From: an uncultured Rhodospirillaceae bacterium
GTDB taxonomy: Bacteria > Pseudomonadota > Alphaproteobacteria > Rhodospirillales > Magnetospirillaceae
DNA: 64,000 bases
Assembly (NCBI GenBank): GCA_937887565.1
Contig: CALABS010000010.1
Location: forward strand, 62,001 to 126,000
Reading direction: 5' to 3'
Position 1 is the stretch's first letter. Every line of letters begins with the position of its first letter. The notes below the pieces were generated by a model, which saw only the letters and a list, made by a program, of their open reading frames with translations, was not told where the DNA came from and did not search any database. The translations under genes were made by a program, and so were the position numbers. Below are positions 16,729 through 25,850 of this stretch, piece after piece.

Positions 16729-18045
16729 ATGAACCGTCGTTTGGCCTGGGTCGTCGTGGCGTCGCTGACCGTCGCGTCCTGCTCCAGTTGGCTGGGTGAG
16801 ACCGAGGAACCGCCGCTCCCGGGCAAGCGCGTCTCGGTGCTGTCGCGCGACCGGACCCTGGAGCCCGAAATCAAGGGTGAGGCGGCCGGGATCTTGCTGC
16901 CCCCCCCCGAGCCCAACGACGACTGGCCGCAGGCGGGCGGCTACGCCAACCACTCCATGCACCACATGGAGGTCGGCGACCGGCTGGAACGCATATGGTC
17001 GACAGGCGTCGGCGCCGGCTCGGGCAAGCGGGCCAAGCTTCTGGCGCAGCCCATCGTCGCCGAGGGAAAGGTCTTTACCCTCGACGCCGATACCGAGATC
17101 ACCGCCGTCGACGCCATGACCGGCTCCTCCGTGTGGAGCGCCGACATCACTCCCGAGGAGGAGGACGACACCTTCTCCGGCGGCGGCCTGGCCTACGAGG
17201 GCGGCTATCTGTTCGCCGCCACCGGTTTCGCCCAGGTGGTCGCGCTGGAGGCCGCCACCGGCAAGGTGGTTTGGCGCCAGACCCTGTCCGGCCCCATGCG
17301 TGGCGCCCCCACGGTGCGCGCCGGCCGTGTCTTCGTGATCACCGTCGACAACCAGACCCACGCCTTGGCCGCCGAGGACGGCGCCGTCCTGTGGACGCAC
17401 CAGGGCATCTCCGAAACCGCCTCCCTGCTGGGTGGCACCAGCCCGGCCATCGATGGCGACGTGGTGGTGGTTCCCTATTCCTCGGGCGAGCTGTTCGCGC
17501 TGCGCGTCGATAACGGCGCGGTGCTGTGGCAGGATGCCCTGTCCACCATGCGGCGCACCGAGGGCGTCTCCACCCTGACCGACATCCGTGGCCGGCCGGT
17601 GATCGATCGCGGCCGCGTCTATGCCATCGGACACGCCGACATGCTGGTCGCCATCGACCTGCGAACCGGTCGCCGTCTATGGGAACGCGAGATCGGCGGC
17701 ATCCAGTCCCCGTGGGTGGGCGGCGACTATCTGTTCCTGGTCACCAACAACAACGAGGCGGTGGCGCTGGAGGCCAAGACCGGCCGCATCCTTTGGGTCA
17801 CCCAGCTTCAGCTGTGGGAGGACGAGGAAGATCGCGAGGGCCGCATCATCTGGGCCGGCCCGGTCCTGGCGTCGGATCGCCTGATTCTGGGCGGGTCCCA
17901 TGGCATGCTGGTATCGTTGTCGCCCTATTCCGGCGAGGTGATGGGGGCCATCGAGGCTCCCGATGGCGTCACCATCGCGCCGGCCGTGGCCGCCGGCACC
18001 ATGTATTTCCTGACCAACGACGCCGATCTGGTCGCCTTCAGGTAA
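16729..18045 (+). CDS. bamB: Outer-membrane protein assembly lipoprotein BamB
   Basis: BamB (438 residues) is the beta-propeller lipoprotein of the BAM complex that folds outer-membrane barrels. The signal ends in a lipobox SLTVASC with lipidated C18. The mature protein has repeated PQQ-like blades, for example GSVWSADIT, GKVVWRQTLSG, GAVLWTHQG and GAVLWQDAL. The N-terminal linker is longer and more charged than in enterics, common in Alphaproteobacteria. ATG 16729 has GGAAGGGGA upstream. It lies between the YfgM-like gene and der, 4 bp before der. Confidence 0.93.
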   Translation: MNRRLAWVVVASLTVASCSSWLGETEEPPLPGKRVSVLSRDRTLEPEIKGEAAGILLPPPEPNDDWPQAGGYANHSMHHMEVGDRLERIWSTGVGAGSGKRAKLLAQPIVAEGKVFTLDADTEITAVDAMTGSSVWSADITPEEEDDTFSGGGLAYEGGYLFAATGFAQVVALEAATGKVVWRQTLSGPMRGAPTVRAGRVFVITVDNQTHALAAEDGAVLWTHQGISETASLLGGTSPAIDGDVVVVPYSSGELFALRVDNGAVLWQDALSTMRRTEGVSTLTDIRGRPVIDRGRVYAIGHADMLVAIDLRTGRRLWEREIGGIQSPWVGGDYLFLVTNNNEAVALEAKTGRILWVTQLQLWEDEEDREGRIIWAGPVLASDRLILGGSHGMLVSLSPYSGEVMGAIEAPDGVTIAPAVAAGTMYFLTNDADLVAFR

Positions 18046-18049
18046 CGCG

Positions 18050-19450
18050 ATGTCCTTCACGGTCGCCATCGTGGGCCGCCCCAACGTGGGCAAGTCCACC
18101 CTTTTCAATCGCCTGGTCGGGCGCCGGCTGGCCATCGTCCACGACCTGCCGGGGGTCACCCGCGATCGCCGCTCGGGCGATGCCAGCCTGCTGGGCATGG
18201 AGTTCACGGTCATCGACACGGCCGGTTTCGAGGATGCCGGCGGCGAATCGGTCGAGGCCCGCATGCGCCAGCAGACCGACACCGCCGTGGCCGAGGCCGA
18301 CGTGGCGCTGCTGCTCATCGACGCCCGCGTCGGGGTGACGCCGCTGGACCGCCATTTCGCCGATCATCTGCGCCGCCAGAAGACGCCGGTGATCCTGGTC
18401 GCCAACAAGTGCGAGGGCAAGGCCGGCGAGCCCGGCCTGTACGAGGCCTACGGCCTGGGCCTCGGCGAGCCGGTGCCGCTGTCGGCGGAACACAACGAAG
18501 GCATGGCCGAGCTGTTCGATGCCCTGCGTCCCTATGCCGAGGCGGCCGGGGCGCTGGACGACGACGATGATGAGGAGGAGGAGCCCTTCCCCGACGAGGT
18601 GCCGGTGGAGGAGGAGGCCGAGGAGCCCCGCCCCGAACGGCCCCTGCAACTGGTCATCGTCGGCCGCCCCAATGTCGGCAAGTCCACCCTGGTCAACCGC
18701 CTGCTGGGCGAGGAGCGCATGCTGACCGGCCCCGAGGCCGGCCTGACCCGCGACGCGGTATCGTCGGAATGGGAGCATCGCAGCCGTCGCATCCGGCTGG
18801 TGGACACCGCCGGCCTGCGCAGGAAGGCCAATGTCGAGAACCCCATCGAGAAGCTGTCGGTGGCCAACACGCTGGAGGCCATCCGCATGGCCGAGGTGGT
18901 GGTGCTGGTGCTGGATTCGGCCGCCATCATGGACAAGCAGGACCTGACCATCGCCCGCATGGTGGTGGAGGAGGGCCGCGCCCTGGTCGTCGCCGTCAAC
19001 AAATGGGACGTGGTCGAGGACCCGCAGGGCGCGCTCAAGCGCCTGTCCGACCGCCTGGAGACCTCGCTGCCGCAGGTGCGCGGGGTGCCCACCGTGACCC
19101 TTTCGGCGCTGACCGGCCGGGGGCTGAACAAGCTGATGGACGAGGTCCAGGACGTCCACGACACCTGGAACCGCCGCATTCCCACCGCCCAGCTGAACCG
19201 CTGGCTGGAGGAGGTGGTCTCCCACCATCCGCCGCCGGCGCTGCAGGGTGGGCGGCGCATCAAGATCCGCTACATGACCCAGGCGAAGGCGCGGCCGCCG
19301 ACCTTCATCATCTTCGCCTCCAAGCCGGACGAATTGCCCGAATCCTACACCCGCTACCTGGTCAACGGCCTGCGCGAGGCGTTCAAGCTTCCCGGCGTGC
19401 CGCTGCGCCTCTACGTGCGCGGGGGCCGTAACCCCTACGCCAAGGACTGA
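18050..19450 (+). CDS. der: Ribosome biogenesis GTPase Der (EngA)
   Basis: Der (466 residues) is an essential GTPase needed for maturation of the 50S ribosomal subunit. Two complete G domains are visible: GRPNVGKST at residues 9-17 and again at 205-213, each with DTAG and NK-type guanine motifs (VANKCEG, VAVNKWD). The linker between them is very acidic (runs of Asp and Glu around residues 168-190). The C-terminal KH-like domain starts after HDTWNRRIPTAQLN. It is the last gene of the YfgM-bamB-der group. Confidence 0.97.
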   Translation: MSFTVAIVGRPNVGKSTLFNRLVGRRLAIVHDLPGVTRDRRSGDASLLGMEFTVIDTAGFEDAGGESVEARMRQQTDTAVAEADVALLLIDARVGVTPLDRHFADHLRRQKTPVILVANKCEGKAGEPGLYEAYGLGLGEPVPLSAEHNEGMAELFDALRPYAEAAGALDDDDDEEEEPFPDEVPVEEEAEEPRPERPLQLVIVGRPNVGKSTLVNRLLGEERMLTGPEAGLTRDAVSSEWEHRSRRIRLVDTAGLRRKANVENPIEKLSVANTLEAIRMAEVVVLVLDSAAIMDKQDLTIARMVVEEGRALVVAVNKWDVVEDPQGALKRLSDRLETSLPQVRGVPTVTLSALTGRGLNKLMDEVQDVHDTWNRRIPTAQLNRWLEEVVSHHPPPALQGGRRIKIRYMTQAKARPPTFIIFASKPDELPESYTRYLVNGLREAFKLPGVPLRLYVRGGRNPYAKD

Positions 19451-19569
19451 CCCGACCGGTCGCGGCGCCTCCCCGGAAGCGCCGTCCGTCCGCCCTATGT
19501 CCTTTTGCCGGCGCGCCCAGCCGCTGCCACCTTCCTAGCCAGGTTCACACACCCGGCGAGGGAGGACCG

Positions 19570-20544
19570 ATGCTGTCCGTCCTGGTTACCGGCGGTGCCG
19601 GCTATGTCGGCGGTCATGCCTGCAAGGCGCTGGCCGCCGGGGGTTGGCAACCCGTCGTCTACGACAACCTGTCCACCGGCCACCGTGATCTGGTGCGGTG
19701 GGGGCCCTTCGAGGAGGGCGATGTCGGCGACGCCGATCGGCTGTCGCAGGTGGTGGCGCGGTACCGCCCGCAGGCGGTCATGCATTTCGCCGCCGCCAGC
19801 CTAGTCGGCGAATCGGTGCGCGACCCGGCCCGGTATTACCGCGCCAACGTGGCCGCGACGCTGACATTGCTCGACGTGATGTGTCGCCACGGCGTCGAGC
19901 ATGTGGTGTTCTCCAGCAGTTGCGCCACCTACGGCCTGCCCGAGACGGTGCCCATCTCCGAGGACGCCCCCCAGCGGCCCATCAACCCCTACGGCTGGTC
20001 CAAGCTGATGGTCGAGCGGCTGCTGGCCGATTACGGGGCCGCCTATGGCCTCCAGTGGGCGGCGCTGCGCTACTTCAATGCCGCCGGGGCCGATCCCGAC
20101 GGCGAGTGCGGCGAGGAGCACGACCCCGAGACCCATCTGATTCCCCGCGCCCTGATGGCCGCCGCCGGCCGGCTGCCGCATCTCGACCTGTTCGGAGCCG
20201 ACTGGCCCACGCCCGACGGCACCTGCATCCGCGACTACGTGCACGTCACCGATCTGGCGGGATGGCACGCGGCGGCGCTGGATCATCTCGTTCACGGCAA
20301 GGGGGCGCTGGCGCTCAATCTGGGCACCGGGCGGGGTTGGTCGGTGCGCGAGGTGCTGTCGGCGGTCGAACGGGTGACCGGGCGGCCGGTTCCGTTGCGC
20401 GTGGCGGCGCGGCGGGCCGGCGATCCGCCGGTGCTGGTCGCCGATCCCGCCCGGGCCCGGGCGGCGCTGGCCGCCGAGCCGGCCTTCACGGACATGGACG
20501 CCATCGTCGACACCGCGTGGCGGTGGATGCAGCGCAGGAGGTAA
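19570..20544 (+). CDS. galE: UDP-glucose 4-epimerase
   Basis: This short-chain dehydrogenase-type epimerase (324 residues) interconverts UDP-glucose and UDP-galactose in the cytoplasm, supplying sugars for the polysaccharide genes that follow. The NAD-binding motif TGGAGYVGGH is at residues 7-16, the SSS motif at 115-117, and the catalytic Y141-x3-K145 in NPYGWSKLMVE. The C-terminal part has IRDYVHVTDLA, typical of GalE. ATG 19570 follows GGGAGGA. It is 7 bp upstream of the polysaccharide-export lipoprotein, so the two are probably co-transcribed. Confidence 0.94.
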   Translation: MLSVLVTGGAGYVGGHACKALAAGGWQPVVYDNLSTGHRDLVRWGPFEEGDVGDADRLSQVVARYRPQAVMHFAAASLVGESVRDPARYYRANVAATLTLLDVMCRHGVEHVVFSSSCATYGLPETVPISEDAPQRPINPYGWSKLMVERLLADYGAAYGLQWAALRYFNAAGADPDGECGEEHDPETHLIPRALMAAAGRLPHLDLFGADWPTPDGTCIRDYVHVTDLAGWHAAALDHLVHGKGALALNLGTGRGWSVREVLSAVERVTGRPVPLRVAARRAGDPPVLVADPARARAALAAEPAFTDMDAIVDTAWRWMQRRR

Positions 20545-20551
20545 CAGGCCC

Positions 20552-21244
20552 ATGATCGCACGAAACCATGCCTTGGCGGCGGCGTTGGCCGTCGCCGTGT
20601 TGTCCGGTTGCGGCACGGTGGTGAAGAACCCCGCGCCCATTCCGACCGCCGCGCGTCCGGCCAGCCTGGCCTATGTGATCGAACCGGGCGACGAATTGGA
20701 CGTCCGCTTCTTCTACAATCCCGAGCTCAACGAGGAGGTGATGGTCCGGCCGGACGGCGCCATCTCGCTGCCGCTGGTCGGCCAGATCGACGCCGCCGGC
20801 CGCACGGTGACCGACCTGGAGAACGCGCTCAGGCAGTCCTATAGCCGCGAACTGCGCCAGGCCGCCATCACCGTCATCGTCAAGGGTTTCGCCGGCCAGC
20901 GGGTCTATGTGGACGGCCAGGTCGGCGAGCCGCAGATGGTCAACATCCTGGGCAGCATGACCGCCTTGCAGGCCATCGCCTCGGCCGGCGGCATCACCGC
21001 CGATTCCAAGCTCGAGGAGGTGCTGGTCATCCGCCGCGCGGGGGCGGCTGGCAAGCCGGTGGTGATCCCGCTGAACCTGTCCAAGGCCATCGACGGCACC
21101 GACACCGCCCAGGACATGCCGTTGCAGCCCTATGACATCGTCTATGTGCCCAGGACGGCCATCGCCGAGGTCAACCAATGGGTCGACCAGTATATCCGGC
21201 AGAACATCCCGGTTCCGTTCGGATTCGGCTACGGGCTGGACTGA
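20552..21244 (+). CDS. Polysaccharide export lipoprotein (Wza-like, short)
   Basis: A 230-residue outer-membrane lipoprotein of the polysaccharide export family. The lipobox VAVLSGC puts the lipidated cysteine at residue 20. The Poly_export domain runs from YVIEPGDELDVRFFYNPELN to about residue 120, followed by one SLBB domain (GFAGQRVYVDGQVGEPQ). Wza of E. coli is about 380 residues; this form has fewer SLBB repeats and no obvious C-terminal membrane helix, as in several alphaproteobacterial exporters. It would form the periplasmic/outer-membrane conduit for the exopolysaccharide with the Wzc-like kinase at 28086. Confidence 0.9.
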   Translation: MIARNHALAAALAVAVLSGCGTVVKNPAPIPTAARPASLAYVIEPGDELDVRFFYNPELNEEVMVRPDGAISLPLVGQIDAAGRTVTDLENALRQSYSRELRQAAITVIVKGFAGQRVYVDGQVGEPQMVNILGSMTALQAIASAGGITADSKLEEVLVIRRAGAAGKPVVIPLNLSKAIDGTDTAQDMPLQPYDIVYVPRTAIAEVNQWVDQYIRQNIPVPFGFGYGLD

Positions 21245-21338
21245 TCCTTTCCCAAGGAGGCGCGCGGGTCCCCTTCCGAGCCGTCGCGCTTCCGCCCCCG
21301 CCTTGCCACCATGGCCGTCCACCAGCACGGAGACGGCC

Positions 21339-23219
21339 ATGTGCGGACTCGCGGGATGGATTGCGCCGGCGGCGACGGCGCCCGGAGCCGGCGTCATCGA
21401 GGCCATGACGGCGGCCATCGCCCATCGCGGCCCCGATGGTTCGGGCCGCGTCGACGCGGTCACCCGCGACGGCGGTTGGCGGCTGGCCCTGGGCCATCGC
21501 CGGCTGGCCATCATCGACCCCAATGGCGGCGTCCAGCCCATGCACTCGGCCGATGGCCGGGTCAGCCTGGTGTTCAACGGCGAGATCTACAACTTCCGCG
21601 ACCTGCGTGCCGAACTGGTCTCGCTGGGCCACCTGTTCCGGACCCAGTCCGACACCGAGGTGCTGCTGGAGGCCTATCGCGCCTGGGGCGCCGCCTGCGT
21701 CACCCGGCTGCGTGGGATGTTCGCCTTCGCCCTGTGGGACGCGGGCCGCGAGCGGCTGCTGCTGGCCCGCGATCGCTTCGGCAAGAAGCCGCTGTATCTG
21801 TGGCGCGGATCGTCGGGCGCGCTGGTCTTCGGCTCGGAGATCAAGGCGCTCTTGGCCCATCCGGCGGTGCCGCGGCGGCTGGACCGGGCCTCGGTGGCCG
21901 AGTATCTGTCCTGGCGCTACGTGCCCGGCCCCCATACCCTGTTCGACGGCATCGTCAAGCTTCGTCCCGGCTCGTGGGCGCTGTGGGAGGGCGGGCGTCT
22001 GGCCGAGGCCTCGTATTGGGCGCCACCCGACGCCGGCGAGCGCGCCACCCGCGACTCTCCCGCCGACCCGGTCGGCGCCTTCACCCGGCTGCTCGACGAA
22101 TGCGTCGAGCTGCGCATGGTTTCCGACGTCCCCTTCGGGGCGTTCCTGTCGGGCGGCCTCGATTCGTCGGCGGTGGTGGCGCTGATGAGCCGGCATTCGG
22201 ACCTGCCGGTCAACACCTTCTCGGTCGGCTATGCCGAGGCCAGGTACAGCGAGCTCAAATATGCGCGCGTGGTGGCCGGCGCGTTCCGCACCAACCACCA
22301 CGAACTGGAAATCAGCGCCGAGGACGTGATCTCCGACCTGCCGGCATTGACCGCGTTCCGAGATGCTCCGGTGGCCGAGCCCGCCGACGTGCCCATCCAC
22401 CGTCTGTCGCGCGAGGCGGCGCGGACGGTGAAGATGGTCCTGACCGGCGAGGGCTCGGACGAGCTGTTGGGCGGCTACCCCAAGCACCGGGCCGAGCCGT
22501 GGGTGGGTCTTTATCAGCGGGCCGTTCCCGCCGCATGGCATGACCGCGCCGTCCGGCCGCCGGCCGAGGCGCTGCCGTATGCGTGGCGCCGGCTCAAGAC
22601 GGTGGCCCGGGTGGCGGGCCTGCGTGATCCGCGCGTGCGCCTGCCGCGCTGGTTCGGCGCCTTCACGCCCGCCGAGGTCGAGGGGCTTCTGGCCCTGGCG
22701 GCGGAGCCGCGCGAGCTCGATCCGGCCCCGTTCCGGGTCGCCCGCCGCGCCTCGGCCCTGCGGCGGGTCCTGGCCTTCGACCAGGCCTCGTGGCTGCCCG
22801 ACAACCTGCTCGAGCGCGGCGACCGCATGACCATGGCCGCGTCCATCGAGGCGCGCATGCCGTTCATGGACCACGAACTGGCCCTCTACCTGTCGCGGCT
22901 GCCCGACCGCTGGCGGGTGCGCGGACTGACCGGCAAGGTGCTGCTGCGCCGGTCCATGGCCGGGGTGTTGCCGCCCGTCGTCCTCGACCGCCCCAAGGTC
23001 GGCTTCCGCGTCCCCGTCAACGAGTGGTTCCAGGGGCGGCTCCGGGGCTGGGTCCACGACCTGCTGCTGGGGTCGGGCTCGCTGACCCGGGAGTGGTATC
23101 GCCGCGAACGGCTGGCGGGCCTGGTCGACGAGCACGTGTCGGGGCGGCGGAACCACGAGAAGGCGCTGTGGATGCTGGTGACGCTGGAGCTGTTCCAGCG
23201 CCGCTACGGGTTGAGCTAG
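21339..23219 (+). CDS. asnB: Asparagine synthetase-type glutamine amidotransferase
   Basis: A 626-residue protein with an N-terminal Ntn glutaminase domain (nucleophile C2 in MCGLAGWIAP; RLAIIDPNGGVQPM; FNGEIYNF) and a C-terminal ATP-pyrophosphatase synthetase domain (SGGLDSS at 271-277; LTGEGSDELLGGYPKH). Such AsnB homologues make asparagine but often sit in polysaccharide clusters, where they may amidate sugar acids. The context here (galE, export lipoprotein, ligase, flippase) favours the latter, though this is inference. The true start is ATG 21339 because Cys must follow Met; the frame is open upstream. The 3' end overlaps the convergent ligase gene. Confidence 0.9.
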   Translation: MCGLAGWIAPAATAPGAGVIEAMTAAIAHRGPDGSGRVDAVTRDGGWRLALGHRRLAIIDPNGGVQPMHSADGRVSLVFNGEIYNFRDLRAELVSLGHLFRTQSDTEVLLEAYRAWGAACVTRLRGMFAFALWDAGRERLLLARDRFGKKPLYLWRGSSGALVFGSEIKALLAHPAVPRRLDRASVAEYLSWRYVPGPHTLFDGIVKLRPGSWALWEGGRLAEASYWAPPDAGERATRDSPADPVGAFTRLLDECVELRMVSDVPFGAFLSGGLDSSAVVALMSRHSDLPVNTFSVGYAEARYSELKYARVVAGAFRTNHHELEISAEDVISDLPALTAFRDAPVAEPADVPIHRLSREAARTVKMVLTGEGSDELLGGYPKHRAEPWVGLYQRAVPAAWHDRAVRPPAEALPYAWRRLKTVARVAGLRDPRVRLPRWFGAFTPAEVEGLLALAAEPRELDPAPFRVARRASALRRVLAFDQASWLPDNLLERGDRMTMAASIEARMPFMDHELALYLSRLPDRWRVRGLTGKVLLRRSMAGVLPPVVLDRPKVGFRVPVNEWFQGRLRGWVHDLLLGSGSLTREWYRRERLAGLVDEHVSGRRNHEKALWMLVTLELFQRRYGLS

Positions 23220-24588
23220 GAGACCGCCACGCCAGTCCGGCCAGTCCCACCGTCACCATCCACAGCACCACCGCCCCCGACGGCATGTTGGACAGGAACG
23301 ACTGTTCGGTGACGCCCTTGAGCAGCATGTACAGAAAGACGATGTCGCGTACCGGGCTGGGCCGCGTCAGGAACATCCGCAATTGGGCCACCAGCGTCGC
23401 CACCAGCGGGATCGCCCCCAGCAGGCCGACATAGAGCAGGGCCTGCAGATAGGCGTCGTGGGCGTGGGTGATGCGCCAGCGGGTGAAGTCGTGGAAAAGC
23501 GCCATGCCCGAGGCATGGCCGTGGCCGATCAGCGGGGCGCCGCCGATGAGGTCCAGCACGTAGGGCCAGATGACCAGGCGGCCCGACAGGGTCAGGATCT
23601 CGCTGGACTCGCCCGAACGGGCAAACAGTTCCAGCAGGGGTTCGGGCAGCAGGGCGGCGAAGCCGGCCATGGATTCCATGGTCATCACCACGACGATGCA
23701 CAGCACCACGGCGGGGGCCATCAGCATCCAGCCGCCCCTGCGGTAGGCCCAGTATCCCAGCGCGGCGGCGACCATCGCCATGGGCGGGATGCGGGACTGG
23801 GTCAGCACCACCGTCGCGGCGCCCGCCAGGACGAGGAGCGCCAGCACCAGGCGCCCGCCCGTGGCCCGCGAGCGGGCCCACAACGCGACGCAGGCGAAGG
23901 TGAACAAGGCCGCCTCCTCGGCCAGCGGGATCGGGTGGTCGGTGATGCCGCGCAGACGGTCGGGCTCGGCCGTCGCGCCGGGGCTGGTGGGGGCGATGCC
24001 CATGGCGAAGGGGGCGATGGCCAGCGAAGGCAGCACCACCAGCCCGCAGCCCAGGGCGATGGCCTTGAGCAGGCCGTCCTCGTCAAGCACCTCGGCGGCC
24101 GCCAGCCCGAACAGCAGCAGCCAGCCGTAGGCCGCCGCCGACTGCAGGGTGTACAGCGGCAGGGGCGACCACGCCGCCGACAGGCCAAGCAGCGCCACGA
24201 AGGCCAGGATGAAGACGACCGGCGGGGTCTCCAGCAGCCTCGCGGTCCTGCCCAGGCGCAAGATGCCGACCAGCCCGGCGCCGGCCCACACCGAGGCCTT
24301 CAGCAGCACCTGCCAATCCAGGGACTTGTCGGCCCAGTCGCGGGCGCGGAAGCTGGAATCGGTGACGAAGATCAACACCGCCAGCCCCACCACGAAGGCC
24401 CAGCGCTCGCCCCGCGCCAGCGCCGCCGCCAGCGGCACCACCCAGATCGCCGCCACGACCATCAGCGGCAATCCGGCCAGCAGCGTCTGGTCGGGGACTA
24501 GGACCGGCACCAGCATGGAGACGGCGAAGGCGGCCACGGCGACCAGGGCGAAGGCGGTCACGGCGGCGGGGGGGAGACGTCCGTCCAT
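23017..24588 (-). CDS. O-antigen ligase/polymerase family membrane protein (Wzy/WaaL-like)
   Basis: A polytopic inner-membrane protein of up to 523 residues with about 11-12 hydrophobic segments, starting MDGRLPPAAVTAFALVAVAA. The large periplasmic loop with GRLVIWPYVLDLIGG, GHGHASGM and THAHDAYLQALLYVG is characteristic of the Wzy_C/O-antigen ligase family, which polymerises or ligates undecaprenyl-linked glycans. The start overlaps the flippase gene by about 30 bp. The last ~70 residues (after LAGLAWRSP) are Pro/Ser/Ala/Arg-rich and lie antisense to asnB, so the authentic end may be near 23216 and a frameshift near the 3' end is possible. Confidence 0.85.
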   Translation of the reverse strand: MDGRLPPAAVTAFALVAVAAFAVSMLVPVLVPDQTLLAGLPLMVVAAIWVVPLAAALARGERWAFVVGLAVLIFVTDSSFRARDWADKSLDWQVLLKASVWAGAGLVGILRLGRTARLLETPPVVFILAFVALLGLSAAWSPLPLYTLQSAAAYGWLLLFGLAAAEVLDEDGLLKAIALGCGLVVLPSLAIAPFAMGIAPTSPGATAEPDRLRGITDHPIPLAEEAALFTFACVALWARSRATGGRLVLALLVLAGAATVVLTQSRIPPMAMVAAALGYWAYRRGGWMLMAPAVVLCIVVVMTMESMAGFAALLPEPLLELFARSGESSEILTLSGRLVIWPYVLDLIGGAPLIGHGHASGMALFHDFTRWRITHAHDAYLQALLYVGLLGAIPLVATLVAQLRMFLTRPSPVRDIVFLYMLLKGVTEQSFLSNMPSGAVVLWMVTVGLAGLAWRSPSSTRSGAGTAPASPASTAPSRGSAAPTRARRPGPPAVRGDTTPGSASPTPAAGRGPSPGAAPGTTR

Positions 24589-25850
24589 GGTTTTTCCCGT
24601 GCGAGGAGGAAGGCGGCGGCGAGGCCCGACGCCACGATGCCGCCGGTGATGCCGGCCATGGCCCCCGACAGCCCCCAATAGGGAACCAGGGCAAGGCACA
24701 GGCCGATGCCGGTGGCGGCCGACACCAGCCGGCCCCGGAACAGCAGGTCGGGTCGGCGCAGGATGAACAACGCCGTCTCGACCGGATAGACGAACACCAC
24801 CGCCACATGGATGGCGGCGAACCACCAGATGGCGTGGACGGGGTCGCCGTAGCGATCGCCGTAGACCAGTTCCACCGCCGGACTGCCGAAGGCCACCAGC
24901 AGCGCCAGATAAGGCAGGGTGAAGGCGGCCATGGCGGCGGTGGTGTGGGCCAGGGCGCGGCGCAGGCCGGCCGGCCCGTCCACCGCCAGGGCGCGCGCGG
25001 CGCGTGGCTTGTCGAAATTGTCGATGGCGGTGGACAGGGTGGACAACGGCTGGGTGAAGTTGCGCACCGCCGTGAACACGGCCACCGGCACCGGGCCGGC
25101 CATGGCGCCCAGGATCAAGGGCGGAATGTGGCCGTAGCCGTTGTAGGCCAGGTTGCTCATCACCGACCAGCCGATGAAATGGGCCAGGCGGCGCAGGAAG
25201 GGCACGAAGGCCGGCGGCGCCTCGGGCCAGGCCATGCGCGGCGTCCGCAGGGCGCAGACCAGCGCCGCCGTCCCGTTGGCGGCCGTGAAGCCGGCAACCG
25301 CCGCCCACAGGCTGCCGGTGGCGAGCGCGACGCCGATGCCGGCGGCCTGGACCCCGGCATAGGTGGCGGCCGCCCAGACGGCGGTGCCGAAGCGGTCGAT
25401 CTGGATCAGCCAACGCCGCTTGAACTCGTAGACGAATGCCGGCACGACGAACACGGCCGCCATCAGGAAGGCCGCGGCCATCCAGTCCGGCGCCCGGAAC
25501 AGCGGCAATGCCGCGGCGATTCCGGCCAGCGCGGCCACGTTCAGGGCGGTGATCCACAGATTGAGGCGCCGCCACGCCGGCGCCTCGGCCACCAGGGCGC
25601 CCGGCTCGGCGGTGTGGATGACGAACGGCACCACCACCGCCGAGCGGTGCAGGTTGACGACGAATTGCAGCGTCAGCCAGGCGAAGGAGAAGGTGCCGAA
25701 GTCATGGGCGTCGAAATTGCGGGCGAGCGCCAACAGGGCGAGGAAATTGGCGGCCGAGATCAGGCCCTGTTCCACCAGCGACAGGGCGCGGACGCGGTCG
25801 GCGGCCAGCCGTCCCAGCAATCTGGCGACCTGCCCCGGGTCATGGGTCAT
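24558..25850 (-). CDS. Polysaccharide flippase (Wzx-like, MOP superfamily)
   Basis: A 430-residue inner-membrane protein with about 12 hydrophobic helices, beginning after a short amphipathic N-terminus (SLVEQGLISAANFLALLALA). This pattern and motifs such as NFDAHDFGTFSFAW identify a Wzx/MATE-type lipid-linked oligosaccharide flippase. It would move undecaprenyl-linked repeat units across the inner membrane to the ligase encoded downstream. The start at 25850 overlaps the stop of the glycosyltransferase gene by 4 bp (ATGA), and its end overlaps the ligase start, so the three genes form one coupled unit. Confidence 0.88.
   Translation of the reverse strand: MTHDPGQVARLLGRLAADRVRALSLVEQGLISAANFLALLALARNFDAHDFGTFSFAWLTLQFVVNLHRSAVVVPFVIHTAEPGALVAEAPAWRRLNLWITALNVAALAGIAAALPLFRAPDWMAAAFLMAAVFVVPAFVYEFKRRWLIQIDRFGTAVWAAATYAGVQAAGIGVALATGSLWAAVAGFTAANGTAALVCALRTPRMAWPEAPPAFVPFLRRLAHFIGWSVMSNLAYNGYGHIPPLILGAMAGPVPVAVFTAVRNFTQPLSTLSTAIDNFDKPRAARALAVDGPAGLRRALAHTTAAMAAFTLPYLALLVAFGSPAVELVYGDRYGDPVHAIWWFAAIHVAVVFVYPVETALFILRRPDLLFRGRLVSAATGIGLCLALVPYWGLSGAMAGITGGIVASGLAAAFLLAREKPWTDVSPPPP

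Noticed and set aside
19463..19484. A short hairpin (CGGCGC/GCGCCG) after der as a terminator
   Set aside because: The stem is only 6 bp and no T-tract follows, which is expected by chance in such GC-rich DNA.
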